From: a virus
Direction: 5' to 3' (one strand)
Length of the DNA stretch: 22,120 bases
IMG/VR virus record: IMGVR_UViG_3300010354_000762
Location: 1-22,120 of that record
Made by a program: the position numbers and the translations under genes
The notes under the pieces: generated by a model
The model's input: only the letters and a program-made list of their open reading frames with translations
Databases searched by the model: none
What the model was told of the DNA's origin: nothing
In this document: positions 6,853 through 14,646 of the stretch, piece by piece
Position numbering within the stretch: position 1 is the stretch's first letter
Layout of the letters: each line of letters begins with the position of its first letter

Positions 6853-8324
6853 TAATTACTTCCTTTAATATTTACTGGAATAATTTCATAATCAAAATTT
6901 TCTTGTGAATAAATTTTTATTCTTTCTATTAAATGATTTAAAGTATAATTTTTTCTTCCATTCTTTGAAAAATCATCAGCTATGTCATATAGTTGTGCTG
7001 ATTCTTTTTTATCTCCTTTTCTGAGGACTCTACCAATACTTTGGAGGTTTCTAATTCTTGATTTACTAGGGGAAGCAAAGATAACGTTATGTAAATTTCT
7101 AATGTTAATACCAGTAGAAAAAGTGCCGTAAGAAGCAATGATGATAGCATTATCTTCGTCCTCAGTAATGTGTCTAATTTCTTCTCTTTCTGTGGTATCT
7201 GTACCACCATAAACGAAGAATACTTTTCTGTCTTTTGAGACGTAATTATTTATAAGATCGTAAAGTATTTCACCATGTTTCTCGACATAAGAGAAGAGTA
7301 CAAGGGTGTTTCCTTGCATGTCTCGACATAAGTTACGAATAAATTTATTTCTTTGATCACAAGAACAAATATAATCAATTTCTTCTTGGTAAGAATCAAA
7401 TGTAATGTCTTTATGTTTTAATAATAAAATTTTAATTTTTAAATTTGATAAATGCCCTTCATCTATAAGTTTCTTAGTTTCTGTTACTTGTTTTACAGGA
7501 CCAAACAATCCTTCTAGTACCAACTTATTTGTGTTACTTCCGTCAAGTGTTCCAGTAAAACCAATTCTATACTTACAGTTGTGCATCTTATCCATGATAC
7601 CTGTAAGAGATTTTGCTTTAAATAAATGAGCTTCATCTCCAATTACAACATCATATTGTTCAAACCACTTTTTTGGCATTTTATAAATTGATTGCCAAGT
7701 AGTAACAGTCACATCTTTATTAGAAGATTTTTCTTGTCCCGAATAAATTTTATGACAATAAAAATCTCCATCCCAACCATATTTGGAAAAGTCTCCTACC
7801 ATCTGTTCAACCAAAGATGTAGTAGGAACAATAATTAATGTTCTTAAATCTTTTGCAGAATAATACCTTATTAATGAATAAATCATTAATGATTTTCCAG
7901 AAGCTGTTGGAGACACTAACAACTTTCTTATATTTTTAATTGATTCGTAAATTGCTTTGTATTGATAATCTCTGACTGCAAAAGGTATTTGCAAACTCTT
8001 TACAAAATCAACAATACCTTGTGGAGAAACATCATGATCTGTTTCTCCTGGATATCCGTAATATTTGTTATCTAATACTTGATGTGTATATCCTCTTTCT
8101 CCTAACCATTGTACCAAATATTCAAATAATCCGACGTAAAGTTCTCCAGTACCAGGACTGAACAAACGGATTTTTCCATCCCACATACGAGACTTGTATT
8201 GTGGCATGAATTTAAAATTTGGAACTTCAAACGTAAAATATTCTGATAATTCTTTTTTGATGTGTGGTTCGCAAGTTACAGTCAGATATGTTTCGTTCTT
8301 CTTTACAATGGTTACATCAAACAT
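6852..8324 (-). CDS. uvsW: UvsW superfamily 2 helicase
   Basis: 490 residues using the ATG at 8324 (T4 UvsW is 503). I prefer this start to an in-frame ATG at 8354: it forms a TAATG overlap with the uvsY stop, has GGAG seven bases upstream, and gives an N-terminus like T4 UvsW. Helicase motifs are complete: Walker A SPTASGKS at 138-145, DEAH at 230-233, FTGTL at 256-260 and motif VI QSIGRVLRKG at 428-437. The N-terminal segment with the WDGKIRLF pattern (about 48-55) matches the UvsW substrate-binding domain. UvsW unwinds R-loops and branched DNA, moving replication from origins to recombination-driven forks. It lies between uvsY and the Sm-like gene in one transcription unit. Confidence 0.95.
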   Translation of the reverse strand: MFDVTIVKKNETYLTVTCEPHIKKELSEYFTFEVPNFKFMPQYKSRMWDGKIRLFSPGTGELYVGLFEYLVQWLGERGYTHQVLDNKYYGYPGETDHDVSPQGIVDFVKSLQIPFAVRDYQYKAIYESIKNIRKLLVSPTASGKSLMIYSLIRYYSAKDLRTLIIVPTTSLVEQMVGDFSKYGWDGDFYCHKIYSGQEKSSNKDVTVTTWQSIYKMPKKWFEQYDVVIGDEAHLFKAKSLTGIMDKMHNCKYRIGFTGTLDGSNTNKLVLEGLFGPVKQVTETKKLIDEGHLSNLKIKILLLKHKDITFDSYQEEIDYICSCDQRNKFIRNLCRDMQGNTLVLFSYVEKHGEILYDLINNYVSKDRKVFFVYGGTDTTEREEIRHITEDEDNAIIIASYGTFSTGINIRNLHNVIFASPSKSRIRNLQSIGRVLRKGDKKESAQLYDIADDFSKNGRKNYTLNHLIERIKIYSQENFDYEIIPVNIKGSN

Positions 8325-8758
8325 TAAATAACTCCATTCATAAACTTTCTCCAATCAATACAATTTTTAATTTGAAATCCTCTTGTATTGATGTTGTCCA
8401 ATATTTTTTCCAAGAAAAAAATAATTTCTTTGTAGTAAGTTATTTTTCCTTGTAGTGATTGAACGTCTTTGTCGGAATCGATGTAGATAGCAATATCCTG
8501 TTTTAATATTTTTAAATTAAACGGATTTTCTTTATATACTTCCTCATCAGATTTTCCTGAATAATATTCCCATTTTTCCTTATACAAATTTTTGTATTCA
8601 AATTCGTATCTAGTTTTTGTTAATTTTGCATCGGATAATAAATTCAAATACTTAGAATGTAATTGTGGTATTTTTAAAGATTCATTATCTAGAAGATCCT
8701 CGTCCATCTGTGAATCTTCTTGCCACATTTCTTTAATTTTATCAAGAGTAATAATCAT
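8324..8758 (-). CDS. uvsY: UvsY recombination mediator
   Basis: 144 residues (T4 UvsY is 137), mostly helical and charged. It shares the family pattern: a central WEYYSGKSDEE segment (T4 has LDYYSGRGD), a SDKDV stretch, and near the C-terminus TRGFQIKN (T4 SRGFAIKH). UvsY helps load the UvsX recombinase on gp32-coated single strands, working downstream of 46/47 resection. The start overlaps the stop of the upstream gp3-like gene (ATGA) and the stop overlaps uvsW (TAATG), so the three are probably translationally coupled. Confidence 0.9.
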   Translation of the reverse strand: MIITLDKIKEMWQEDSQMDEDLLDNESLKIPQLHSKYLNLLSDAKLTKTRYEFEYKNLYKEKWEYYSGKSDEEVYKENPFNLKILKQDIAIYIDSDKDVQSLQGKITYYKEIIFFLEKILDNINTRGFQIKNCIDWRKFMNGVI

Positions 8759-9324
8759 ACTGGATCATCATTTGCATCAAGAATATCGTAAATTGTGTAT
8801 TTAAAGGATGCGTCTATAGCAAAATAATTAGGATCTGTATATGAAGAATCAAACAGTAGATCTCCTACAGACACAGGAAATAAATCTTTAAATATCACTT
8901 TATATTTAGGCATAAAATTAGAGTTCATTATGTGAAGAATTGCTTCACTATAGATAGATCCTTCCCTTGCATATCCTTCATAAAATAAAACAGATTTATT
9001 TGTATTTAATTGACCGTCATACAACTCTGTTAAATTATATGGATGACCAAGTTCTCTAATCCATCTATGAACCTCTGCATAATTTTTTAAATCTTCATCC
9101 ACCAAAAAACGAACATTTAAATCGTTGTAGATTACTTCATCACCTGGAAGTGGAATTGCATTGTATCTAGTAGGTTGTTCCGCAGTTAATAAACTAATAC
9201 CAGGAACATTTGCTGCTTGACAAAAGAATTCTACATTTGGACATTTTGTAATTTGTAATTTAAATTGAACACCAGATAAAAAATTTCTATTTTCTGGTTG
9301 TCTATTTACCCAGGATGCAGACAT
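8755..9324 (-). CDS. gp3-like tail completion protein / tail-tube-fold protein
   Basis: 189 residues. In cyanophages the gene at this place, between 23 and uvsY, is usually labelled gp3, tail completion and sheath stabiliser. The sequence shows a tail-tube-type pattern: NVPGISL near residue 40, PGDEVIYNDL near 60-70, FLVDEDLKNYAEVHRWIREL around 73-92, and a closing beta-rich FKYTIYDI. Related patterns occur in the T4 gp19/gp54 tube family. I infer a ring-forming tail protein, either the tube terminator or another tube-like part. I do not see clear similarity to T4 gp3 itself, so I left the symbol empty. It is the first gene after the gene 23 terminator, with a CTAAATA box ahead, and overlaps uvsY by 4 bp. 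Confidence 0.65.
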   Translation of the reverse strand: MSASWVNRQPENRNFLSGVQFKLQITKCPNVEFFCQAANVPGISLLTAEQPTRYNAIPLPGDEVIYNDLNVRFLVDEDLKNYAEVHRWIRELGHPYNLTELYDGQLNTNKSVLFYEGYAREGSIYSEAILHIMNSNFMPKYKVIFKDLFPVSVGDLLFDSSYTDPNYFAIDASFKYTIYDILDANDDPV

Positions 9325-9341
9325 TGTTATACCTTTTTAAA

Positions 9342-9348
9342 TATTTAG
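9342..9348 (-). promoter_or_regulatory. Possible late-type promoter box ahead of the gp3-like gene
   Basis: CTAAATA lies between the gene 23 terminator and the gp3-like ATG, about 18 bases upstream of the start. It differs slightly from the T4 late consensus TATAAATA. Since a strong terminator precedes it, a promoter is needed near here. No sigma-70 -35 is found at the right distance. Confidence 0.35.
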
Positions 9349-9352
9349 TTAC

Positions 9353-9382
9353 AAAAAAAGGGAGTCCGAAGACTCCCCAAAA
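9353..9382 (-). terminator. Intrinsic terminator after gene 23
   Basis: Read on the minus strand, a perfect 7-bp GC-rich stem GGGAGTC/GACTCCC (9377-9371 with 9366-9360) closes a TTCG tetraloop and is followed at once by seven T (9359-9353); A residues precede it (9382-9379). It starts 16 bases after the gene 23 stop. It is the only clear intrinsic terminator in the window. Confidence 0.93.
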
Positions 9383-9397
9383 ACTTTCTGATTTAGA

Positions 9398-10795
9398 TCA
9401 GAAGATGTTTGCAACCTTAACTCTTCTGTAGTATACGTTAGAGTTGTTGTTAAGAGCACCCTGACCTTGAACAAGACCCTCAGCAAATGGGTTAGCAACC
9501 ATGCCGTAACGAGTCTTGAATCCAATCTTAGGCTGGAATGTATCCTGACCGATGGAACGAACCATTTGGAGAGGAACATATGGGCAGTAGAATAGACCTG
9601 CATCATATGGGGAAGAACCCTTATAACCAGCAACATAGAAGTGGGTATCAGAGATATTTGCAGAATATGGATCTACATATACCTTAATACGACCGTTGAT
9701 TGTACCAGCAAGAGTAGAAGCGGTATCGTCGGGTAGATCAGATGCCTTGGAGTTAAATGGCGAGTTGTAATCGAGTACACCAGCCATTGCAAGGGCAGAA
9801 GCAACATCAGCAGAGCAGATGATGAAGTTACCCTTTCCTCTACGAGTTAACTGACCGATAGCGTTGCAATCTCTTTCGATTTGGAAGAGTAGACCCTTGA
9901 ACTTCTCAACAGACCAACGACCATTAGAATCAACGTCTAGATCGAATGTACCAGCAGATGCAACGTTGTTCTGTGCGCCAGGACGTGCATTTAGATAGAT
10001 GGTACGAACAACCTCACGGTTGATTTCAGCAAGAACTTCAGTCGAAAGAATGTTAGCAAGTTCAGTCTCAGCATCAAGACCATGAATAGCCTTGAGGTCT
10101 TGTGCGAGTTCTAGGGTGTACTCAGCCTTGAGAGCACGTGACTTTGCGGAAACAGTTACTTTCTCAATCGAGAAAGACATTTCGCGGAAAGCACCACTAT
10201 CACCACCGAGAGATTCAGCAGTACCAGTGTTCATACCACCAACTGCACTGTAGTTATCAGAGTTGGTAGCACCTTGTCCACCAGCGGTTGGGGTGGTTGG
10301 GTTGAGTAGACCTGGGTTTGTCTTGGTCTCACCTGCAGCAGCACTGTAAGCACCACCACCAGCGGAACGACCAGTTGCAACTTCGTTGTAGAAGGTCTCG
10401 TTATCGTATACGTTAGGTGAAGCACCATTACCGTCACGATCCGTACCGAAGTGCGAACGCATTGCAAAGATTAGACCAGAAGGACCACTCATTGGCTGAA
10501 CGCCACAAATGTCATATGCCATTAGTTTTGGCATAGAACGACGAATGAGTGAAATTAGAACGGGATCGAAACCAGCAACTGGTGGGGAAGCACCAGCGGA
10601 AGTGAAACCACCTGTACCAGCAGAGTTGGTGATAGGTGCTTCTGTTAGCATACCACGCTCTTGACGTAGGAATGCCTCTTGGTTCTCAAGAAGTTGTGCA
10701 GTTACAGCCTTCTTGTAGTTGTCTTGAATAGAAGGGAGATCACTATGCTCTAGGATAGGACTCCACTTTTCTACTAAATGTTGTGCGTTAAGCAT
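9398..10795 (-). CDS. 23: gp23 major capsid protein precursor
   Basis: 465 residues (T4 gp23 is 521). The N-terminus, MLNAQHLVEKWSPILEH, and the block FDPVLISLIRRSMPKLMAYD followed by GVQPMSGPSGLIFAMRS are hallmarks of cyanophage gp23. A prohead-protease consensus (L/I-x-E) occurs as LTE|A at residues 50-53, about where T4 gp23 is cut (TEA), so mature protein probably starts at A53. It forms the hexameric capsid shell on the gp22 core. A TATAAATA late box lies about 40 bp upstream, AAGGAGC is the ribosome site, and a strong terminator follows, all suiting very high late expression. The Gly/Ser/Thr/Ala-rich stretch at about 145-190 may be the insertion domain. Confidence 0.97.
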   Translation of the reverse strand: MLNAQHLVEKWSPILEHSDLPSIQDNYKKAVTAQLLENQEAFLRQERGMLTEAPITNSAGTGGFTSAGASPPVAGFDPVLISLIRRSMPKLMAYDICGVQPMSGPSGLIFAMRSHFGTDRDGNGASPNVYDNETFYNEVATGRSAGGGAYSAAAGETKTNPGLLNPTTPTAGGQGATNSDNYSAVGGMNTGTAESLGGDSGAFREMSFSIEKVTVSAKSRALKAEYTLELAQDLKAIHGLDAETELANILSTEVLAEINREVVRTIYLNARPGAQNNVASAGTFDLDVDSNGRWSVEKFKGLLFQIERDCNAIGQLTRRGKGNFIICSADVASALAMAGVLDYNSPFNSKASDLPDDTASTLAGTINGRIKVYVDPYSANISDTHFYVAGYKGSSPYDAGLFYCPYVPLQMVRSIGQDTFQPKIGFKTRYGMVANPFAEGLVQGQGALNNNSNVYYRRVKVANIF

Positions 10796-10835
10796 TTTAG
10801 AATAGCTCCTTGTTTTGTTTTCGGAATCTGTTAAT

Positions 10836-10843
10836 TATTTATA
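10836..10843 (-). promoter_or_regulatory. T4-type late promoter for gene 23
   Basis: An exact TATAAATA, identical to the T4 late consensus recognised by gp55-RNA polymerase, sits in the 59-bp gap between genes 22 and 23, about 40 bp before the gene 23 ATG. T4 gene 23 uses the same type of box. Confidence 0.7.
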
Positions 10844-10854
10844 AAATAATGTAG

Positions 10855-12036
10855 TTATTTAGACCATCTTGCAATTGCAGCTGCATATGCCGCCATTGGT
10901 CCTTCAAGATTGTCATACGACTTATTAGACTCAACTAAATCTTCAATTGACTGTGTATGAGTTCTAGGGAAGTATGATTCTTTTAGCGTTTCAAGCTTAT
11001 GCTTGTAATTTTCCTCACTCTCAAACTCAACAGATTCTGCCAAGGAAGCTAATTTTTCTTTTTGAGTGTCTGCAAGACCCTCAGAAACTTCACTAAAAAT
11101 TCCATTCTTGATATAAGAGTTTAGTTTCTTGTTAAGATTAATATTAACTTCGTAAGCTTCGTTGAGTTTACCTTCCATATCATCTAATGCATTGGACATA
11201 TCGGTTAGTACATCAACCTTGTCCTCTGGAATATCAATATAGTGTTCTACGAATACGTCTTTTAGACCACGCATGAACTCTTCAGTTAATTCATTTCTGA
11301 CTCCATAATCAATAGCGAGTTTGTTCTCTTCAATCCACTTAGAAGTAGCATAATCTAGCTGTGCGTCAAGTTTTTCTTCTAGAAGTTCTGCAACAGCAAC
11401 TACTTCTTCTTCTAATCTTGCTTGATAATGTGCTTCAATATTTTCCAATACTTCAGCAACTTTATTTCTTACAGCAGATTCAAAGATTAGTTTTGCTTTT
11501 GCTTCAAACTCAGGTGAAAACTCTTCACCTTCTAGAAGAGCCTTAACATCTTCATCGACATCGATTTCAATGTCTTCCTTCTTCATCTTCTCTTCTTTTT
11601 CACCCTTTTCTTCTTTCTCACCCTTTTCTTCTTTCTCTTTACCTTCTTTTTCAGAATCTTTCTTTTCAGAATCTTTTTCTTCTTTATCAGAATATTCAGC
11701 TTCCGAAATTACTTCTTCCGACTCTTCGGTTTCTTCAAAAGTTGGTTTCTGTTTGATAGTGGTTTGAGTATCACCAGAAGCAGCAGATGGTTTGGTCTTT
11801 AAAGACTTACTACCTTCGTGACTCATTCTAGCGGCAACTTTTTTACCGATACTATCAGTATCCATTGGTTTAACTACTGGACCACCAAGATCTTCAGCGC
11901 TACCGCTTTGACCAGGAACAGTGTTATCGATCTTATGCATTGGTTCTGCAGGCTTAGCGTGTGCTGTCACTGCATTGCTTCCTTCTGACATAGTTACTTC
12001 GTGTTCAAAGTCTCTGTCAACTATAGATTTAGACAT
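10855..12036 (-). CDS. 22: gp22 prohead core (scaffold) protein
   Basis: 393 residues, against 269 in T4. The family segment LLEGEEFSPEFEAKAKLIFE begins near residue 167, followed by a long helical, coiled-coil-like region, as in T4 gp22. The first ~165 residues are an extra N-terminal extension, ending in a Lys/Glu-rich stretch (about 115-153) with KGEKEE repeats. gp22 forms the internal core on which gp23 assembles, and gp21 later degrades it to small peptides. It sits between the protease and capsid genes as in T4, preceded by an AATAAATA box and followed by the gene 23 promoter. The very acidic/basic repeats look disordered. Confidence 0.9.
   Translation of the reverse strand: MSKSIVDRDFEHEVTMSEGSNAVTAHAKPAEPMHKIDNTVPGQSGSAEDLGGPVVKPMDTDSIGKKVAARMSHEGSKSLKTKPSAASGDTQTTIKQKPTFEETEESEEVISEAEYSDKEEKDSEKKDSEKEGKEKEEKGEKEEKGEKEEKMKKEDIEIDVDEDVKALLEGEEFSPEFEAKAKLIFESAVRNKVAEVLENIEAHYQARLEEEVVAVAELLEEKLDAQLDYATSKWIEENKLAIDYGVRNELTEEFMRGLKDVFVEHYIDIPEDKVDVLTDMSNALDDMEGKLNEAYEVNINLNKKLNSYIKNGIFSEVSEGLADTQKEKLASLAESVEFESEENYKHKLETLKESYFPRTHTQSIEDLVESNKSYDNLEGPMAAYAAAIARWSK
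11601..11636 (-). repeat. 18-bp tandem repeat in the gp22 Lys/Glu-rich region
   Basis: Two perfect adjacent 18-bp units (11601-11618, 11619-11636) encode repeated EEKGEK-type hexapeptides. Flanking degenerate units encode the related DSEK segments further left in the protein. The repeat keeps the reading frame. Confidence 0.85.
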
Positions 12037-12074
12037 TGAAAAAAACTCCCTATAGTTTATGTTTTTTCTAATAG

Positions 12075-12082
12075 TATTTATT
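12075..12082 (-). promoter_or_regulatory. Late-type promoter box ahead of gene 22
   Basis: AATAAATA (NATAAATA type) lies in the 50-bp gap between genes 21 and 22, about 40 bp before the gene 22 ATG at 12036. The spacing is like that of the gene 23 late box. Confidence 0.5.
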
Positions 12083-12086
12083 AAAA

Positions 12087-12731
12087 TTACAAATTAGAAA
12101 GGAAATCCCCGAATACACGGAGTTTTCTTTCTTGTAATTCTTTGGAAGGAGAAGAGTGAATATATTTTTTATACCCATCAATTCTTTTTTCCTTTAATAG
12201 TCCGTTTTCCCAGACCCATTCTTTTCCTTCCATAATTCCTTGTACGAACGCATCTGGTGCGGAAGGATCTGCGACGATATCAGCTGCAGTTGCAAGCATA
12301 AAATCATCACGAACATAATTAATTCCATTTTTCTCTTCGATGGATCCCATACCTCTTGAAGAAACTCCAAGAGTTACACCACCATCCAAAAGATTTCTTG
12401 CAATTTGTCCCATTGGAGTATCAAGAATTTTTGCTTTTCCAATGAAATTTTTGCCATCTGCATAAAGTTCAACAATTTTATGAGAAACTCTATCAAGATT
12501 AATTGAAGGGCCATCAGGATGACCTAACTCACCGAGAGCCCTTCCAGTTGAAACATATTTTTCATTATATTTTGAAACTTCTTTTTCTAGAACTGGAAAT
12601 GGATAGAAACGATTGTTTCTATTAGCAATTTCAGATTGAAGAAAAATACCACTTATATATGTGCTCTTTGTTCCGTTCTTTTCCTCAGTGAGAATCTGAA
12701 TGTCTTCTACGGTTTCGGTGATTAGTTTCAT
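12087..12731 (-). CDS. 21: gp21 prohead maturation protease
   Basis: 214 residues (T4 gp21 is 212). The pattern of the herpesvirus/T4-type prohead serine proteases is clear: GELGHPDGPSINLDRVSHKI at residues 67-86 supplies the catalytic His (H71 is likely, by analogy with T4), and LGVSSRGMGS at 121-130 contains the nucleophile (S124 or S125). It is built into the prohead core, is activated after assembly, and cuts gp22, gp23, the small core proteins and itself at (L/I)-x-E sites. The start is ATG at 12731 with a weak AGGTAA ribosome site. It lies between the 58-residue core-like gene and the scaffold gene. Confidence 0.95.
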   Translation of the reverse strand: MKLITETVEDIQILTEEKNGTKSTYISGIFLQSEIANRNNRFYPFPVLEKEVSKYNEKYVSTGRALGELGHPDGPSINLDRVSHKIVELYADGKNFIGKAKILDTPMGQIARNLLDGGVTLGVSSRGMGSIEEKNGINYVRDDFMLATAADIVADPSAPDAFVQGIMEGKEWVWENGLLKEKRIDGYKKYIHSSPSKELQERKLRVFGDFLSNL

Positions 12732-12745
12732 CGTTTGTTACCTAA

Positions 12746-12922
12746 TTATTCTGTATAATCTTCATCAGTGGAATCATTATCAAAAATGGATTTAGCAACA
12801 ACTTGTTTACGAGAGTTAATATAATTATTAGCCCTGGCATACAAAGCATTATTTATGTGTTCAATTGTACCGACAGTATCATTATCGGAAAATGATTTTA
12901 AAATGTCTTGACTTAGACTCAT
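12746..12922 (-). CDS. 58-residue acidic protein between portal and protease; possible gp67/gp68-type core protein
   Basis: ATG at 12922 with GAGG eight bases upstream gives a 58-residue protein starting MSLSQDILKSFSDNDTVGT and ending in an acidic tail (NDSTDEDYTE). The stop is 15 bases before the gene 21 start. T4 has prohead core genes 67 and 68 at exactly this place (20-67-68-21). T4 gp67 is likewise small and acidic at its end, and is cut by gp21. I therefore suggest an equivalent core/internal peptide protein; direct sequence similarity is too weak to judge by eye. A NATAAATA box lies about 20 bases upstream. Confidence 0.75.
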   Translation of the reverse strand: MSLSQDILKSFSDNDTVGTIEHINNALYARANNYINSRKQVVAKSIFDNDSTDEDYTE

Positions 12923-12940
12923 AATTTACCTCTATTAGAT

Positions 12941-12948
12941 TATTTATT
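12941..12948 (-). promoter_or_regulatory. Late-type promoter box ahead of the 58-residue core-like gene
   Basis: AATAAATA occurs in the 33-bp gap between gene 20 and the small gene, about 20 bases before its ATG. The leader would be short. It could also serve gene 21. Confidence 0.4.
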
Positions 12949-12955
12949 AAAAGTA

Positions 12956-14611
12956 TTAAAAGTTACCTTTGTTATATTCACCTGATTTCATGGTATTTGC
13001 AAATTGTGTATTAACATCATTTTGAGGTTCCTGACCTTGATCAGGTGGTGGTTGTTCACCAGAACCCATATCACCTCCCATTTGCATTTGTTGATCCATC
13101 ATTGCATTTGGATCTACAATTAATCCAAGTTCTTTTTCACTTTCAATTTGAAGATCAATCTCTTCCATTTCAGAATCCGTTTGTTTTAGAACTTGTCTTC
13201 TTGCATATTCAATAGAGAAATATTTTCCGATATATGGTTCAATCATATTAATGATATTCATTCTTTCAGTTAAAAGTTCAGTTTCTTTTAACTCAGAAAA
13301 ATGATTATCAAAGATATAATCATATTGTATATCTTCCTTCATTTCCTCCCAATCTTCTGCGGTAATAATACCTTTTAGCATCAATTGAGTTTTTAAAATA
13401 TCATGAAATACTTCACTAAATCTTTTACGAAGTCTTCCTACAAATTTATTAAATTTTAATTCATCCCTAGTAATCTCGGAACTTCTTCCTAAACTAAAAG
13501 CATTTCCAGACTCTAATCTAGAGATAGGAAGATTAAGAGATGAATATAGTTTCTGTTTAAAATACTGAACGTCTGCTAATTCTCCGAGATTCTGTCCACC
13601 AGGAAGAGTTGTGATTTCTGTACCTCTACCACCTTCTCTACGAGGTAACCAGAAGTCTTCAAGCATAGACATATGCTTTCTATCATCACGAACTTCACCA
13701 GTTGCTGAATCATATACAAGTTTGTTTCTATAACGAGACATTACCTCTCTGAGATATTGTTCCGCTTTAATCTTAGGGAGATTACCTACATCAATATAAA
13801 AAATTCTTCTTTCTGGTGCTCTTGATAATCTGTAAATTACAAGACTATCTTCAATCATACGAAGTTGATTGACTGCCTTAATTGCCTTATGAAGGTAACT
13901 TAGGACTAAATTTCTGTTATAATCCATCAGTCCAGATGGAACGAAGGTAACTGCATCCGATGCAATTTTAATACCTTGTCCACCAAAACCTTGGTATCCT
14001 TTATCAGAGTAAATAAAATACTCTACAAAGTTTCCATAGTTATATTTGTTGATATCACGATCGCCAAATACAGCTATTTCTTCTTGCTTTCTTAATTTTT
14101 CCCTGACTTTTTTAATCTTGAGAGGATCAATAAAACGTAACTCTTTGATGCCTTCTTTTGGATTATCAAAATCAATAATTTTATGATAAAAGATTTTGCC
14201 GTCTACATACCATCTTCTAAAAATAGTATGGCAATTTTTATCAAAATTTAAAAGTCTTAAAATATATTTAAATTCTGTTCTAATTGATTTTTTAATTTTA
14301 TCACTAACTTGAAGATTAGATAATTCAATATCTACAGGTGAGTAATCTAAATCACTAGCAATAACTTCATTTACAATTTCGTCAATTGCAGAATCAACTT
14401 CGGGGTGCAAAGATACTTCACGATACTTTTTTACAAGATCGAATTCATTTTTTGCTGCACCTTCTATGTCAAGATAGTGTCCATAATATCCTCCAACGGA
14501 TATCGTGGACACCCCATCTTCATCGGTAGGAGGAGCTGGAGAATAAGTTTTCCCCAGCTTCTTATTTTTCCTATCTTCAAGTGAAAAACCAAAAAGTTTA
14601 TCTGATGCCAT
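12956..14611 (-). CDS. 20: gp20 portal vertex protein
   Basis: 551 residues (T4 gp20 is 524). The conserved portal core is easy to follow: LHPEVDSAIDEIVNEVI near residue 68-84, the YYGHY segment, IDPLKIKKVREK near 160, RAPERRIFYIDVGNLP near 265-280, RYRNKLVYDS at about 294-303, and WLPRREGGRGTEITTLPGG near 328. This region is the standard marker for cyanophage diversity. Twelve copies form the ring through which gp17 packages DNA and on which the prohead starts. The C-terminal ~45 residues are Met/Gln/Gly/Pro-rich and look disordered. Only a weak ribosome site precedes the ATG; a CATAAATA box overlaps the end of gene 19. Confidence 0.97.
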   Translation of the reverse strand: MASDKLFGFSLEDRKNKKLGKTYSPAPPTDEDGVSTISVGGYYGHYLDIEGAAKNEFDLVKKYREVSLHPEVDSAIDEIVNEVIASDLDYSPVDIELSNLQVSDKIKKSIRTEFKYILRLLNFDKNCHTIFRRWYVDGKIFYHKIIDFDNPKEGIKELRFIDPLKIKKVREKLRKQEEIAVFGDRDINKYNYGNFVEYFIYSDKGYQGFGGQGIKIASDAVTFVPSGLMDYNRNLVLSYLHKAIKAVNQLRMIEDSLVIYRLSRAPERRIFYIDVGNLPKIKAEQYLREVMSRYRNKLVYDSATGEVRDDRKHMSMLEDFWLPRREGGRGTEITTLPGGQNLGELADVQYFKQKLYSSLNLPISRLESGNAFSLGRSSEITRDELKFNKFVGRLRKRFSEVFHDILKTQLMLKGIITAEDWEEMKEDIQYDYIFDNHFSELKETELLTERMNIINMIEPYIGKYFSIEYARRQVLKQTDSEMEEIDLQIESEKELGLIVDPNAMMDQQMQMGGDMGSGEQPPPDQGQEPQNDVNTQFANTMKSGEYNKGNF

Positions 14612-14638
14612 ACTATATTAATCGAGTATTCTATGTTC

Positions 14639-14646
14639 TATTTATG
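14639..14646 (-). promoter_or_regulatory. Late-type promoter box ahead of gene 20
   Basis: CATAAATA overlaps the stop codon region of gene 19 and lies about 28 bases before the gene 20 ATG. It matches NATAAATA exactly. Confidence 0.45.

Noticed and set aside
7247-7254. Exact TATAAATA box inside uvsW
   Set aside because: It lies in the middle of a conserved coding region (codons for L-I-N-N) with no gene start nearby; chance matches are expected in AT-rich DNA.
9349-9636. Minus-strand frame overlapping the end of gene 23 in another phase
   Set aside because: It runs through the terminator and overlaps the conserved gp23 C-terminus; it has no homologue-like pattern or ribosome site.
12850-12857. 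CATAAATA inside the 58-residue gene as a promoter for gene 21
   Set aside because: It is about 120 bases from the gene 21 start and within coding sequence; a better-placed box lies upstream of the small gene.
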